Positions 8,953 to 17,246 are shown, numbered from the stretch's first letter. The stretch: DNA of 45,671 bases from Thermoleophilia bacterium (GCA_025927685.1 JAICKX010000014.1:1-45671); one strand, 5' to 3'. Notes: generated by a model not told the origin, from the sequence alone. Made by a program: numbers and translations.

Positions 8953-9710
8953 GCTCACGCGTGTACGCGCTCGCCAACCAGAAGGGCGGCGTCGGCAAGA
9001 CCACCACGGCGATCAACATGGCCGCCTGCGTGGCCGAGGCGGGGACGCGGGTGCTCCTGATCGACATGGATCCGCAGGCCAATGCCACCACGGGCCTGGG
9101 ATTCCGTCCCGATCAGCTCGATGGAAGCACGTATGACCTGCTCCACGGGCGGCCGCTCGACTCGCTCATCGTCGAGACGACCGTGCCCAACCTGTACCTC
9201 GCGCCGTCCCACCCCGACCTGGCTGCGGCGCAGGTGGAGATCCCCGGGGGCGCCGACCACGGCACGCTCCTGCGTGACCTTCTGGCCGGCACCGAGGAGC
9301 GGTTCCCGTACGTGTTCGTGGACTGCCCGCCGTCGCTGGGCCTTCTCACCGTGAACGCGCTGGCGGCCGCGAACCGCTTGATCGTGCCGGTCCAGTGCGA
9401 GTACTACGCGCTGGAGGGCCTGGCCCAGCTCCTCCAGAGCGTCGAGCTGGTGCGAACGCGGATCAACCCGCGCCTCGGCGTCACGGGCGTGCTGCTCACC
9501 ATGTTCGACGGCCGCACGCGGCTGGCCGCCGACGTCGCGAGCGAGGTTCGCAACTACTTCGGGCCGCTCGTGTTCGACACGGTCGTCCCGCGCAGCGTGC
9601 GCCTGGCCGAGGCGCCCAGCCACGGGCTCCCGATCTGCCGGTACGACTCGGGCTCGCCCGGCGCCGACGCGTACTATCGCGTTGCGATGGAGGTCGTCGA
9701 GCGTGGCTGA
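8949..9710 (+). CDS. parA: Chromosome partitioning ATPase ParA/Soj
   Basis: Deviant-Walker ATPase that moves ParB-parS complexes. From ATG 8949 it is 253 residues. It begins MSSRVYALANQKGGVGKTTT, with the deviant Walker A KGGVGKTT at residues 12-19. Switch motifs DMDPQANATTGLG and VDCPPSLGLLTVNAL follow, and it ends with the VPRSVRLAEAPSHG block typical of chromosomal Soj. The upstream part of the same open frame overlaps rsmG and is not part of the protein. It overlaps rsmG by 4 bp and parB by 8 bp. Confidence 0.97.
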   Translation: MSSRVYALANQKGGVGKTTTAINMAACVAEAGTRVLLIDMDPQANATTGLGFRPDQLDGSTYDLLHGRPLDSLIVETTVPNLYLAPSHPDLAAAQVEIPGGADHGTLLRDLLAGTEERFPYVFVDCPPSLGLLTVNALAAANRLIVPVQCEYYALEGLAQLLQSVELVRTRINPRLGVTGVLLTMFDGRTRLAADVASEVRNYFGPLVFDTVVPRSVRLAEAPSHGLPICRYDSGSPGADAYYRVAMEVVERG

Positions 9711-10581
9711 GGGAACGAAACCGCGCGGTCTGGGCCGCGGCCTCGCGGCCCTCGTGGCCGAGTTCCCCGGTGGCGGCACCGTCTCCGTCGAGATCGAGGT
9801 CGACCGCATCCGGCCCAACCCTCGCCAGCCGCGACGCACCTTCGACGACGCCGCCCTCGACGGCCTGGTCGAGTCCGTCCGCGCCGCCGGCCTGGTGCAG
9901 CCGATCGTCGTACGCGACACGGGCGACGGGTTCGAGATCGTGGCGGGCGAGCGCCGCTGGCGGGCCGCGCGCCAGGCCGGGCTCACGACCATCCCGGCCA
10001 TCGTCCGCCAGGCCGACGAGCGCGAGGCGCTGATCCTGGCCCTCGCTGAGAACGTGGCCCGCGAGGACCTGAACGCGGTCGAGCTGGCCCGCGCCTACGC
10101 CGTTCTGTCCGACGAGCTCGATCTGTCGCAGACCGAGATCGCCCGCCGGGTCGGCCGCAGCCGGCCCGCCATCGCCAACACGCTGCGGCTGCTGGAGCTC
10201 CCCGACGGCGTGCTCGAGCTGATCGCCGCCGGCGACCTGTCGGAGGGCCACGGACGGGCGCTCCTGCTCACGGGTGGGCAGGACGAGCGGACGACGCTGG
10301 CCCGCCGGGCCGTCGACCGCGGCTGGTCGGTGCGCGACACCGAGGCGGCCGCCCGCGGGGCCGGCCAGAAGACGCCCAAGCAGGCGCGCCGCTCCTCCGG
10401 GGCCATGGACGAGGAGCTCGCCCACCTCGCGGTGGACGCCGCCTGGCAGTCGCTCAACCTGCGCGCCTCGGTCCGCCGCGGGCCGCGCGGCGGGCGGGTC
10501 GAGATCCACTTCTCGACGCCCGCGGAACTGGGGCGCATCGTGGATCAGCTGCGCGCCGAGCGCGTGTCCTGGGCGGACTGA
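9703..10581 (+). CDS. parB: Chromosome partitioning protein ParB/Spo0J
   Basis: CTP-dependent DNA clamp that loads at parS and spreads. GTG 9703 gives 292 residues and matches the usual opening (KPRGLGRGLAALV). The CTP-binding motif GERRWRA is at 82-88, a second box ENVAREDL at 116-123, and the HTH (LSQTEIARRVGRSRPAIANT) at 141-160. The rest is a linker and C-terminal dimerisation domain. An in-frame ATG at 9682 would lie deeper inside parA and is less likely. tRNA-Ile follows 26 bp downstream. Confidence 0.96.
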   Translation: MAEGTKPRGLGRGLAALVAEFPGGGTVSVEIEVDRIRPNPRQPRRTFDDAALDGLVESVRAAGLVQPIVVRDTGDGFEIVAGERRWRAARQAGLTTIPAIVRQADEREALILALAENVAREDLNAVELARAYAVLSDELDLSQTEIARRVGRSRPAIANTLRLLELPDGVLELIAAGDLSEGHGRALLLTGGQDERTTLARRAVDRGWSVRDTEAAARGAGQKTPKQARRSSGAMDEELAHLAVDAAWQSLNLRASVRRGPRGGRVEIHFSTPAELGRIVDQLRAERVSWAD

Positions 10582-10607
10582 CGCGGTGGTATCCTGCCGT
10601 CGCTCTC

Positions 10608-10681
10608 GGGCGATTAGCTCAGTCGGTTAGAGCGCCGCTCTGATAAGGCGGAGGTCCCTGGTTCGAGTCCAGGATCGCCCA
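10608..10681 (+). tRNA. tRNA-Ile (anticodon GAT)
   Basis: A 74-nt cloverleaf. The acceptor arms GGGCGAT/ATCGCCC pair perfectly, and the D-arm is GCTC...GAGC. The anticodon stem CCGCT/GGCGG carries the loop CTGATAA with GAT in the centre. The T-arm CCTGG-TTCGAGT-CCAGG is intact and the discriminator base is A. CCA is not encoded. A TATCCT (10590-10595) may be its -10. Confidence 0.97.
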
Positions 10682-10688
10682 TCTCGAG

Positions 10689-11270
10689 ATGCCGACTCGA
10701 TGCGCCTGGGTGCCGGCGGGTGACCCGCTCTATCTCGCCTACCACGACGAGGAGTGGGGGGTGCCGTCGCGGGACGAGCGCCACCTCTACGAGATGCTGG
10801 TGCTGGAGGGCGCGCAGGCCGGCCTCTCGTGGTCGACGATCCTGCGCAAGCGTGAGGGCTACCGGCGGGCGTTCGCCGGCTTCGACGCCGAGCGTGTGGC
10901 CCGGTTCGGCGTGGCAGACGTCGAGCGGCTGATGGCCGATGCCGGGATCGTCCGAAACCGGCTCAAGATCGAGTCGGCGATCGCCAACGCCCGGGCCGTG
11001 CTCGCCGCGCGCGAGCAGGACGGCGGCCTGGCCGGCTACCTGTGGAGCTTCGTCGGCGGTGAGCCGCTGCGGAACGCCTGGACGACGACCGCCGAGATCC
11101 CCGCCGAGACGGCGGAGTCGAAGGCCATGAGCCGTGACCTCAAGCGGCGCGGATTCCGATTCGTGGGGCCGACGGTCTGCTACGCGTTCATGCAGGCCAC
11201 CGGCCTCGTGAACGACCACACGGTCGACTGCGACCGGTACCGAGCTGTGCAGCGGGCCGCCGCGACGTGA
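10689..11270 (+). CDS. tag: DNA-3-methyladenine glycosylase I
   Basis: Base-excision repair enzyme removing 3-methyladenine from alkylated DNA. The 193-residue protein has the Tag zinc-binding set: C5 (RCAWV), H19 (YHDEEWG), and H177 and C181 in GLVNDHTVDCDRY. Helix-hairpin-helix-type blocks include EGAQAGLSWSTIL and LKRRGFRFVGPTVCYAFMQA. It starts 7 bp after the tRNA-Ile 3' end, so it may share or follow the tRNA transcript. Its stop overlaps the next start (GTGA). Confidence 0.95.
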   Translation: MPTRCAWVPAGDPLYLAYHDEEWGVPSRDERHLYEMLVLEGAQAGLSWSTILRKREGYRRAFAGFDAERVARFGVADVERLMADAGIVRNRLKIESAIANARAVLAAREQDGGLAGYLWSFVGGEPLRNAWTTTAEIPAETAESKAMSRDLKRRGFRFVGPTVCYAFMQATGLVNDHTVDCDRYRAVQRAAAT

Positions 11271-11896
11271 CGGGCTGGGACGAGCTCGGGCCCGAGTGGC
11301 AAACCTGCTTCGAGCTCGCCTGGCGGGCGTACGGGAGCGGGACGACGCCGGTCGGGGCCGTCCTGGTCGACGGTGCCGGCCGGGAGGTCGCCCGCGGCGT
11401 CAACGCGCGTTTCGCTCCGGCCGGCTCCTCGCTGCTCGCGGGGAGCCACGTCGCCCACGCCGAGGTGATCGCGCTCGCAGCGCTGGACGCCCGTGGGAGC
11501 TTCTCGGATCACGTGCTCTACACCACGCTGGAGCCCTGCCTCCTGTGCGTCGGCGCGGCGATCATGTCGACGGTCGGCGAGATGCGGTTCGCCGGGATCG
11601 ACCCCTACGCCGGCGCCACGGCCGTCCTCGACGGCTCGAATGCGCACATCGACCTGACGCAGACGCGGTTCGCCGGCCCGCTCGCCGGTCCTCCCGGCGC
11701 GTTCGCCGCCGGGCTTCTCGTCGAGTTCTGCGCCCGCCGGGCCAGAGGAGGCCCGGTGACCGCGGCGTACCGGGATTCGGCGCCCGCGATCCTTGCGGTC
11801 GCCGAGGTGATGGCCTCCCTGGAGCTTCCGGCCGCGGCCGAAGCGGGGGCGCCCCTGCCCGAGGTGTACGACCGTGTGATCGGGGCGCTCGGATAG
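11267..11896 (+). CDS. Cytidine/deoxycytidylate deaminase-fold protein
   Basis: A zinc-dependent deaminase-fold protein of 209 residues. Catalytic HAE (H64, E66) and PCLLC (C91, C94; TTLEPCLLCVGAAIMS) are intact, so it should be active. The substrate is uncertain. It resembles nucleoside or tRNA-adenosine (TadA-like) deaminases, but the C-terminal 70 residues (Ala-rich helices, ARRARGGPVTAAYRDS...) are extra. GTG 11267 overlaps tag by 4 bp, and the pairing with a repair enzyme may be only positional. The TAG stop is part of the -10-like TAGACT of the next gene. Confidence 0.8.
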   Translation: MTGWDELGPEWQTCFELAWRAYGSGTTPVGAVLVDGAGREVARGVNARFAPAGSSLLAGSHVAHAEVIALAALDARGSFSDHVLYTTLEPCLLCVGAAIMSTVGEMRFAGIDPYAGATAVLDGSNAHIDLTQTRFAGPLAGPPGAFAAGLLVEFCARRARGGPVTAAYRDSAPAILAVAEVMASLELPAAAEAGAPLPEVYDRVIGALG

Positions 11897-11899
11897 ACT
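11894..11899 (+). promoter_or_regulatory. -10-like element before PLP decarboxylase gene
   Basis: TAGACT ends 8 nt before GTG 11908 and includes the upstream gene's stop codon. It is one of a series of short-spaced -10 hexamers that suggest leaderless starts. Confidence 0.35.
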
Positions 11900-11907
11900 C
11901 GCGCCTC

Positions 11908-13269
11908 GTGGCCGACGGCGGGCTCGATCTCACCCCGGAGCAGATGCGCGAGCTGGGGTATGCGGCGGTCGACGCGGTCGTCGAGCACCTGACGACCCTC
12001 CGGGACGGGCCGACGTTCACGGCGCCGCCGCCGGACCTGGCCGAGCGGATCCTGGAGCCGCCGCCCGAGCAGGGCTCCGACCCCGTGCAGCTCCTGGGGT
12101 GGCTGCGCTCCGAGGTCCTGGCTGCGGGGGTGCGAAACCACCACCCGGGCATGTTCGCGTTCATCCCGGTCGCGCCCACGTTCCCCGGCGTCGTCGCCGA
12201 CATGCTCGCCGCCGGGATGAACGTCTTCGCCGGCAGCTTCCAGAGCGGGCCGGGCGCGTCGGTCATCGAGCTCGAGGTGCTGGGATGGTTCCGCGAGCTG
12301 CTCGGCCTGGCGCCGTCCGCCGACGGCGTGATCGCGAGCGGCGGGTCGACGGCCAACCTGGTCGGGCTCGCCGTGGCGCGCGACCGCCGCCCCGAGGGCG
12401 GCGCGGCGCGGGTCGCCTACACGACGAGCGAGGCCCATTCGTCGGTCGGCCGGGCGCTGCGCCTGTTGGGGATGGACCGCGTCCACGAGGTCGAGGTCGA
12501 CGAGCGATTCGGCATGCGGCCCGACGCGCTCTCCGCGGCGATGGCGGCCGACGCGGCGGCCGGCCTCGTGCCCTGGTGCGTGATCGCGGCGGCGGGCACG
12601 ACCAACACCGGCGCAGTCGACGACCTGCCGGCGCTGCGGAGGGTCGCCGACGAGCACGGCGCCTGGATCCACGTCGACGGCGCCTACGGAGGCTTCCTGG
12701 CGCTGACCGACCGCGGACGCGCCGCGATGCCCGGCCTGGAACTGGCCGACACGCTCGTCCTCGACGCGCACAAGTCGCTCTACTGTCCCCTCCTCGCCGG
12801 CATCGTCTTCGCCCGCGACGGAGCCGAGCTCGAGCGAACCTTCACCGTGCGGCCGGCGTACCTGAAGGACATGGACCGCTACGGCGGGGTGAACTTCGCC
12901 GACCGCGGCATCGAGCTCTCGCGTCCGTTCCGGGCGCTCAAGGTCTGGCTCACCGTGAAGACGTTCGGCCTGCGCGAGATCCGGGCGGCGCTCGACCGCA
13001 GCCTCGACCTCGCGCTCCTGGCCGCTCGGCTGATCGAGGAGTCGCCGCGTCTCGAGCTCGTGACCGGCCCGTCCCTGGGCGTCGTCAACTTCCGCTCGGC
13101 GGCCGGCGTGGCGGTCGAGCGGATGATGGCGGAGGTCGTCTCGGCCGGCGCCTACATCAGCGCGACGACGGTGCGAGGAGAGCGCACGGCCCGCATCTGC
13201 GCGCTCGGTCACCGGTCCGACGAAGCGGCGCTGCGGAGCGTCGTCGAGGCTGCCGCGGCCGCCAACTGA
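11908..13269 (+). CDS. PLP-dependent group II amino acid decarboxylase
   Basis: A 453-residue aspartate-aminotransferase-fold enzyme related to aromatic-L-amino-acid and glutamate-type decarboxylases. Seen: N-terminal NHHPGMFAFIPVAPTFPGV, the substrate-loop region GSFQSGPGASVIELEVLGW, GGSTANLVGLAVAR, HVDGAYGGFLAL, and the PLP-lysine motif DAHKSLY (K289). The substrate cannot be read from the motifs; an aromatic or diamino acid is possible. GTG 11908 matches the family N-terminus. The open frame further upstream overlaps the deaminase and is not protein-like. Confidence 0.9.
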   Translation: MADGGLDLTPEQMRELGYAAVDAVVEHLTTLRDGPTFTAPPPDLAERILEPPPEQGSDPVQLLGWLRSEVLAAGVRNHHPGMFAFIPVAPTFPGVVADMLAAGMNVFAGSFQSGPGASVIELEVLGWFRELLGLAPSADGVIASGGSTANLVGLAVARDRRPEGGAARVAYTTSEAHSSVGRALRLLGMDRVHEVEVDERFGMRPDALSAAMAADAAAGLVPWCVIAAAGTTNTGAVDDLPALRRVADEHGAWIHVDGAYGGFLALTDRGRAAMPGLELADTLVLDAHKSLYCPLLAGIVFARDGAELERTFTVRPAYLKDMDRYGGVNFADRGIELSRPFRALKVWLTVKTFGLREIRAALDRSLDLALLAARLIEESPRLELVTGPSLGVVNFRSAAGVAVERMMAEVVSAGAYISATTVRGERTARICALGHRSDEAALRSVVEAAAAAN

Positions 13270-13287
13270 GCCCGCGAGGGCCGTGGC

Positions 13288-13293
13288 TATACT
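13288..13293 (+). promoter_or_regulatory. TATACT -10 before BFN gene
   Basis: TATACT ends 9 nt before ATG 13303, so transcription would start at or next to the start codon. It has the same hexamer and nearly the same spacing as the rpmH promoter. Confidence 0.5.
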
Positions 13294-13302
13294 GGCCAGA
13301 GG

Positions 13303-13785
13303 ATGCAGGAGATGAGCATCTACGGCGTGTCGTTCGACATGGTGGGGAAGCAGCCGATCGTCCTTCTCCGCACCCTCGACGGCACGAAGTTCCTGCCCAT
13401 CTGGATCGGCCACCCGGAGGCGGCGGCGATCCTGATGAAGCTCCAGGGGACGCCCACTCCGCGGCCGATGACGCACGACCTCGTCACCGACATGCTCGGC
13501 GAGCTGAACGCGAGCGTGTCCCGGGTGGCGGTGACCGAGCTGCGGGAGAACACCTTCTACGCGCAGATCACGCTCCAGGTGAACGGATCGGAGATCGAGA
13601 TCGACTCCCGCCCGTCCGACGCGATCGCGCTGGCCGTCCGGGCCGACGCGAAGATCTACGTGGCCGACGAGGTGATCGACGACTCGGCGATCGAGTTCAA
13701 CCAGGAGCCGGAGGACTCGGGCGAGGTCATCGACGAGTTCAAGAAGTTTCTCGAGAACGTCAGTCCCGAGGACTTCGGGAACTAG
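13303..13785 (+). CDS. Bifunctional nuclease-domain (BFN/DUF151) protein
   Basis: A 160-residue protein of the BFN/DUF151 family, conserved in actinobacteria and chlorophyll organisms, with reported DNase/RNase activity in a few members. Core seen: MSIYGVSFDMVGKQPIVLL, FLPIWIGHPEAAAILMKLQG, RPMTHDLVTDML and SRPSDAIALAVRADAKIYV. A shorter ATG (13312) is possible, but the promoter spacing favours 13303. It has an acidic C-terminal tail. The last 26 bp overlap the convergent acyl-CoA dehydrogenase gene. Confidence 0.88.
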   Translation: MQEMSIYGVSFDMVGKQPIVLLRTLDGTKFLPIWIGHPEAAAILMKLQGTPTPRPMTHDLVTDMLGELNASVSRVAVTELRENTFYAQITLQVNGSEIEIDSRPSDAIALAVRADAKIYVADEVIDDSAIEFNQEPEDSGEVIDEFKKFLENVSPEDFGN

Positions 13786-14854
13786 CCAGCGAGCGGCCGA
13801 TGACCAGCCGCTGGATCTCGGCGGTGCCGTCCACGACCTGGAGCATCTTGGCGAGGGCGATCATTCGCGCCAGCGGGTGGTCGAGCAGCCAGCCGTAGGC
13901 GCCGAGCGTCTCGCTGCACGCGATCGCCGCCCGTAACGCCGCGTCCGGGCAGAACCGCTTCGCATGGGCGACTGCGACCGGCCCGTCAGCCGTCCCCAGG
14001 CGCTCGGCTGCGCGCCGGTAGAGGAGGCGGCTCGCCTCGAGGTCTGTTGCCACATCAGCCAACGAGAACTGGATCGCCTGGAGATCGAGCAGCGGCCGCC
14101 CGAACGCCTGCCGCTCTCCGGCATAGGCGACGGCGACGTCGAGCGCCTCGGCGTGCAGCCCGGCGGAGATGGCGGCGATGTCGCACCTCGCCACGTCGAT
14201 CGCCCCGAGCGCCGCGCGCATGCCGGCGCCGGGGGGTGCGAGGAGGGCCGCCGGGGCCGCGTCCAGCTCCATCTCGCCGATCGGCAGGAAGTCGGCGCAG
14301 GCCTTCCGGTACAGCGTCGAGAACGACACGCCCGGCGCCGAGCGCTCGACGGCGACGACGGCGACGTCCCGGTGCCCCGGCTCGTCCGACGTCTTGCACA
14401 CCACGAGGAAGACGTCGGCCTCGCCGGCCAGCGAGACCCACGCCTTGCGCCCGGTGACGCGCCAGCCGCTCCCGTCCGGCTCGGCCCGGGTGGTGATCGC
14501 GGCGGCGTCCGAGCCGGCGTGCGGCTCGGTCAGCGAGAAGCCGCCCAGCGCCTCGCCGGCGACGAGCGGCCGCGCCCAGCGCGCCGCGAGCTCGGGGTGA
14601 CCCGCGACCGCGGCCGCCACGGCGTTGTGCATCGAGAGCGAGAAGGCGAGGGCGGCGTCGCCACGGCCGAGCTCCTCGAACACGGCCATCCCCTCCGGAT
14701 ACGAGAGCCCGGCGCCGCCGGCGTCCACCGGGCAGAAGAGCCCCGTCAGGCCCGAGCCCGCGACGGCCGCGCGCGGGTAGCGGCCGTCGCGCTCCCACTC
14801 GGCGACCGCCGGCATCACCTGCTCGCGCGCGAAGGCGGCCGCCCGGGCCTGCAT
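13760..14854 (-). CDS. Acyl-CoA dehydrogenase family protein
   Basis: FAD enzyme of 364 residues. Family blocks seen: FSLTEPHAGSDAAAITTRAE (flavin/substrate loop), GRKAWVSLAGEADVFLVVCK, GERQAFGRPLLDLQAIQFSLADVA and AEIQRLVIGRSLA. The usual catalytic Glu in YEGT is replaced: the motif here is VDGTAEIQ. The isovaleryl-type Glu position (about DVARCDIAA) has Ala. The substrate is therefore open, and dehydrogenase activity is uncertain. The N-terminal helix is about 15 residues shorter than usual, and ATG 14854 is the first start in frame. TATCAT (14868-14863) ends 8 nt upstream, so it may be leaderless. Confidence 0.9.
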   Translation of the reverse strand: MQARAAAFAREQVMPAVAEWERDGRYPRAAVAGSGLTGLFCPVDAGGAGLSYPEGMAVFEELGRGDAALAFSLSMHNAVAAAVAGHPELAARWARPLVAGEALGGFSLTEPHAGSDAAAITTRAEPDGSGWRVTGRKAWVSLAGEADVFLVVCKTSDEPGHRDVAVVAVERSAPGVSFSTLYRKACADFLPIGEMELDAAPAALLAPPGAGMRAALGAIDVARCDIAAISAGLHAEALDVAVAYAGERQAFGRPLLDLQAIQFSLADVATDLEASRLLYRRAAERLGTADGPVAVAHAKRFCPDAALRAAIACSETLGAYGWLLDHPLARMIALAKMLQVVDGTAEIQRLVIGRSLASSRSPRD

Positions 14855-14890
14855 GGCGGCGGATGATATCGGCCGGGTTGCACGCCCGGA

Positions 14891-14918
14891 TAGACTCCGG
14901 CCACACGGCCACGGGAGG
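14891..14918 (+). promoter_or_regulatory. Promoter and ribosome site of small unknown gene
   Basis: TAGACT (14891-14896) can serve as a -10. GGGAGG (14913-14918) lies 8 nt before ATG 14927, a normal leader arrangement in contrast to the leaderless neighbours. Confidence 0.4.
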
Positions 14919-14926
14919 CGATCGCA

Positions 14927-15274
14927 ATGCCCCACAATGCCAGCCAGTGGTTCGCGCAGCGCTCCGTCCAGGGCGTGGGCGAGGACGGCGCCGCGGAGCG
15001 CGTCACGATCTGGATCGAGCGGAAGCCGGGGGCGGTGTGGGCCGTCGGCCGCGCCGTCGACCTGGCGCAGCGCACGAACGGCGCGATCCGCGACGACGAC
15101 TACGTCTTCGAGGGCTTCGAGATGGGAGACGCCCTCGACGCCGCCAACGACGCGCTCGCCTCCGACCTCGAGGTGTCGCGCGGCGACGGCCGCGCGCAGG
15201 ACATCCAGCCGTTCGCGGAGCCGGAGCTGCTCCAGCCGCTCGAGCGCTGGTTCTTCGGGCACGCGCCCGGCTGA
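14927..15274 (+). CDS. Small acidic hypothetical protein
   Basis: 115 residues, not recognised. It is predicted soluble and acidic, starting MPHNASQWFAQRSVQGVGED, with a central beta-like stretch (RVTIWIERKPGAVWAVGRAVD) and a C-terminus ending LLQPLERWFFGHAPG. No signal peptide or membrane segment. A good Shine-Dalgarno and normal codon use support it being real. It is divergent from the acyl-CoA dehydrogenase (72-bp gap), which is the only context clue. Confidence 0.75.
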   Translation: MPHNASQWFAQRSVQGVGEDGAAERVTIWIERKPGAVWAVGRAVDLAQRTNGAIRDDDYVFEGFEMGDALDAANDALASDLEVSRGDGRAQDIQPFAEPELLQPLERWFFGHAPG

Positions 15275-15290
15275 GCCGGACGCCGGGGTC

Positions 15291-16559
15291 TCAGCCGCCG
15301 GTCGCGGTCACGACCAGGAGCACGACGTTCATCGCGATCACGAGCGCCGAGACGCCGATCGCGAGGGCGCGCACGACCGGGCCGTTCACGAGCTCGCCCA
15401 TCACGTCGCGCCTCGACGTGAGCCACACGAGCGGGACGACTGCGAACGGCAGCACGAGCGACAGGATGACCTGGCTCGCCACGAGCGTCCGGAGCGTGTC
15501 GGCACCCGCGCCGATCACGATCAGCGCCGGGATCATGGTGATGAGCCGGCGGATGAAGACCGACACGCGCCAGTTCATGAACCCGTCCACGATCATCTGG
15601 CCCGCCATGGTGCCGACCGTCGAGGAGGACAGACCCGAGGCCAGGAGCGCGATCCCGAACGCCGCCGGCGCGAGCGAGCCGAGCAGCGGGCCGAGCGTCG
15701 CGTGCGCGTCCTCGATCCCCGAGATGTCCGCGCCGACATGGAAGAAGACCGCGGCCGCCATGATCACCATCGACGCGTTGATCAGGAACGCGCCGTTCAT
15801 GGCGAGCGCGATGTCGATCATCTCGCGGCGGAAGTGCTCGCGCTTGCTCTCGCCCGCCAATATCTCGGCGCGGTGCTGGACGAGGCCCGAATGCAGATAG
15901 ACGACGTGCGGCATGACCGTCGCGCCGACCATGCCGACCGCGACGTAGACCGCGCTCGACTGGATCCCCGGCACGAGCATGCCGTGCAGGACGCTGCCCG
16001 GGTCGGGGTTCGACATGAAGATCTCGACGACGAACGCCGCCCCGATCACCGCCACGAAGGCGATCACTGCGAGCTCGAAGCGCACGTGGCCGTAGCGCTG
16101 CATCGCGAGCAGCGCGAACGAGACGACCGCCGTCAGGAGCGCTGAGGGCAGGAGAGCGATCCCGAACAGGATGTGCATGCCGATCGCCGCGCCCAGGAAC
16201 TCCGCGAGGTCGGTTGCCATCGCCGCCGCCTCGGCCGCGAGCCAGAGCCCGATCCGGGCCCGGCGGCTGGTGTGGGCCCGGATCGCCTGTGGCAGCGTGA
16301 GGCCGGAGGCGATGCCGAGCTTGGCCGAGAGCGACTGGATCAGGATCGCCATCAGATTGGAGGCCACGAGCACCCACAGGAGCAGGTAGCCGAAGTCGGC
16401 GCCGGCCTGGATGTTGGTGGCGAAGTTGCCGGGGTCCATGTAGGCGACGCTGGCGACGAACGCCGGGCCCAGGAACGGCAGCACCCGCTTCATGCGGGCC
16501 CACGGCGAGATCACGTGCGGGACGGGCGCGACCGCCGCGCGGACGGCGTTCGGCGTCAC
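15291..16559 (-). CDS. mntH: Nramp-family Mn2+/Fe2+ transporter MntH
   Basis: Proton-coupled divalent metal importer in the cell membrane, 422 residues with about 11 hydrophobic segments. Metal-binding motifs of the family are intact: DPGN at 42-45 in the first segment (AYMDPGNFATNIQAGADFGY) and MPH in the sixth (GATVMPHVVYLHSGL). GTG 16559 overlaps the mntR stop by 4 bp, so the two are co-transcribed, with the regulator first. Selectivity for Mn over Fe follows from the regulator type and is inference. Confidence 0.95.
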   Translation of the reverse strand: MTPNAVRAAVAPVPHVISPWARMKRVLPFLGPAFVASVAYMDPGNFATNIQAGADFGYLLLWVLVASNLMAILIQSLSAKLGIASGLTLPQAIRAHTSRRARIGLWLAAEAAAMATDLAEFLGAAIGMHILFGIALLPSALLTAVVSFALLAMQRYGHVRFELAVIAFVAVIGAAFVVEIFMSNPDPGSVLHGMLVPGIQSSAVYVAVGMVGATVMPHVVYLHSGLVQHRAEILAGESKREHFRREMIDIALAMNGAFLINASMVIMAAAVFFHVGADISGIEDAHATLGPLLGSLAPAAFGIALLASGLSSSTVGTMAGQMIVDGFMNWRVSVFIRRLITMIPALIVIGAGADTLRTLVASQVILSLVLPFAVVPLVWLTSRRDVMGELVNGPVVRALAIGVSALVIAMNVVLLVVTATGG

Positions 16560-17212
16560 GCCGTCACCTCCACGCGGATCCGCTCGGCGAGCTCGACGCC
16601 GACCGCCTGGTGCGTCCCGCCGACGTCCAGGGTCAGCGGCCCGCCGAACGGCGCCTTGTCGAGCATCGTGAAGCGGGTGTCGGGCACGAGCCCGAGGCCG
16701 GCGAGGTACTGGAGCAGCGACGGGTCGCCGTCGGGCACCTGGCGCACGACGGCGGCCTGGCCCGGCTCGAGCTCGGCCATCCGGTGGGCCGGCTCGGCGG
16801 CGATCACGAGCTCGGCGGTCGGGATCGGATCGCCGTGCGGGTCGGTCGCGGGGTAGCCGAGCACGCGGTCGATCTCGGCCTCGAGCTCCTCGGAGAGCAC
16901 GTGCTCGAGGCGTTCCGCCTCGGAGTGCACCTTGTCCCAGGAGAGGCCGAGCGTCTGCGTGAGGTACACCTCGAGCAGCCGGTGGTGGCGCACGACCTCG
17001 AGCGCCGCCTTCTCGCCCGGCGGGGTGAGGGTGACGCCGCGGTACTTGCTGTGCTCGACGAGCCCGAGGCCCGCCAGCTTCTTCACCATCGACGTGGCCG
17101 AGGCCGCCGACACGCCCATGGCGTCGGCGAGGGCGGACGTGGTCGCCTTGCCGTCGCGGCGCTCGAGCAGGTAGATCTGCTTCATGTAGTCCTGGACGGC
17201 GTCGCTCAACAT
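16556..17212 (-). CDS. mntR: DtxR/MntR-family metal-dependent repressor
   Basis: 218 residues: N-terminal winged helix (LSDAVQDYMKQIYLLERRDG to VEHSKYRGVTLTPPGE), a dimerisation domain, and a C-terminal SH3/FeoA-like domain (about 150-218), which the short B. subtilis MntR lacks. The ligand motif reads ERLEH: a Glu occupies the position of DtxR Cys102, as in manganese-sensing MntR (Glu99-x-x-Glu102-His103), and Asp is present in QDY. Lys replaces MntR Glu11. This favours Mn2+ sensing. Its start codon abuts a perfect palindrome likely to be its own operator. Confidence 0.92.
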   Translation of the reverse strand: MLSDAVQDYMKQIYLLERRDGKATTSALADAMGVSAASATSMVKKLAGLGLVEHSKYRGVTLTPPGEKAALEVVRHHRLLEVYLTQTLGLSWDKVHSEAERLEHVLSEELEAEIDRVLGYPATDPHGDPIPTAELVIAAEPAHRMAELEPGQAAVVRQVPDGDPSLLQYLAGLGLVPDTRFTMLDKAPFGGPLTLDVGGTHQAVGVELAERIRVEVTA

Positions 17213-17229
17213 CTAAACCGCAATTTAGA
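17212..17229. promoter_or_regulatory. Candidate MntR operator
   Basis: TCTAAA-CCGCAA-TTTAGA is a perfect 6-bp inverted repeat with a 6-bp spacer. It abuts and just overlaps the mntR ATG (17212-17210). The TTTAGA/TCTAAA arms resemble DtxR-family half sites. Binding here would block mntR-mntH transcription when Mn is abundant. Confidence 0.6.
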
Positions 17230-17246
17230 CGCGGCGAAACCAGAAT

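Noticed and set aside
14871-14890. CCGGG...CCCGG inverted repeat between the acyl-CoA dehydrogenase and the small unknown gene as a terminator
   Set aside because: It lies between divergent genes, where a terminator is not expected, and 5-bp GC arms are common by chance at this composition.
14853-16145. 430-codon plus-strand frame opposite mntH
   Set aside because: His/Arg/Asp-rich antisense translation; the MntH frame on the minus strand has all transporter motifs.
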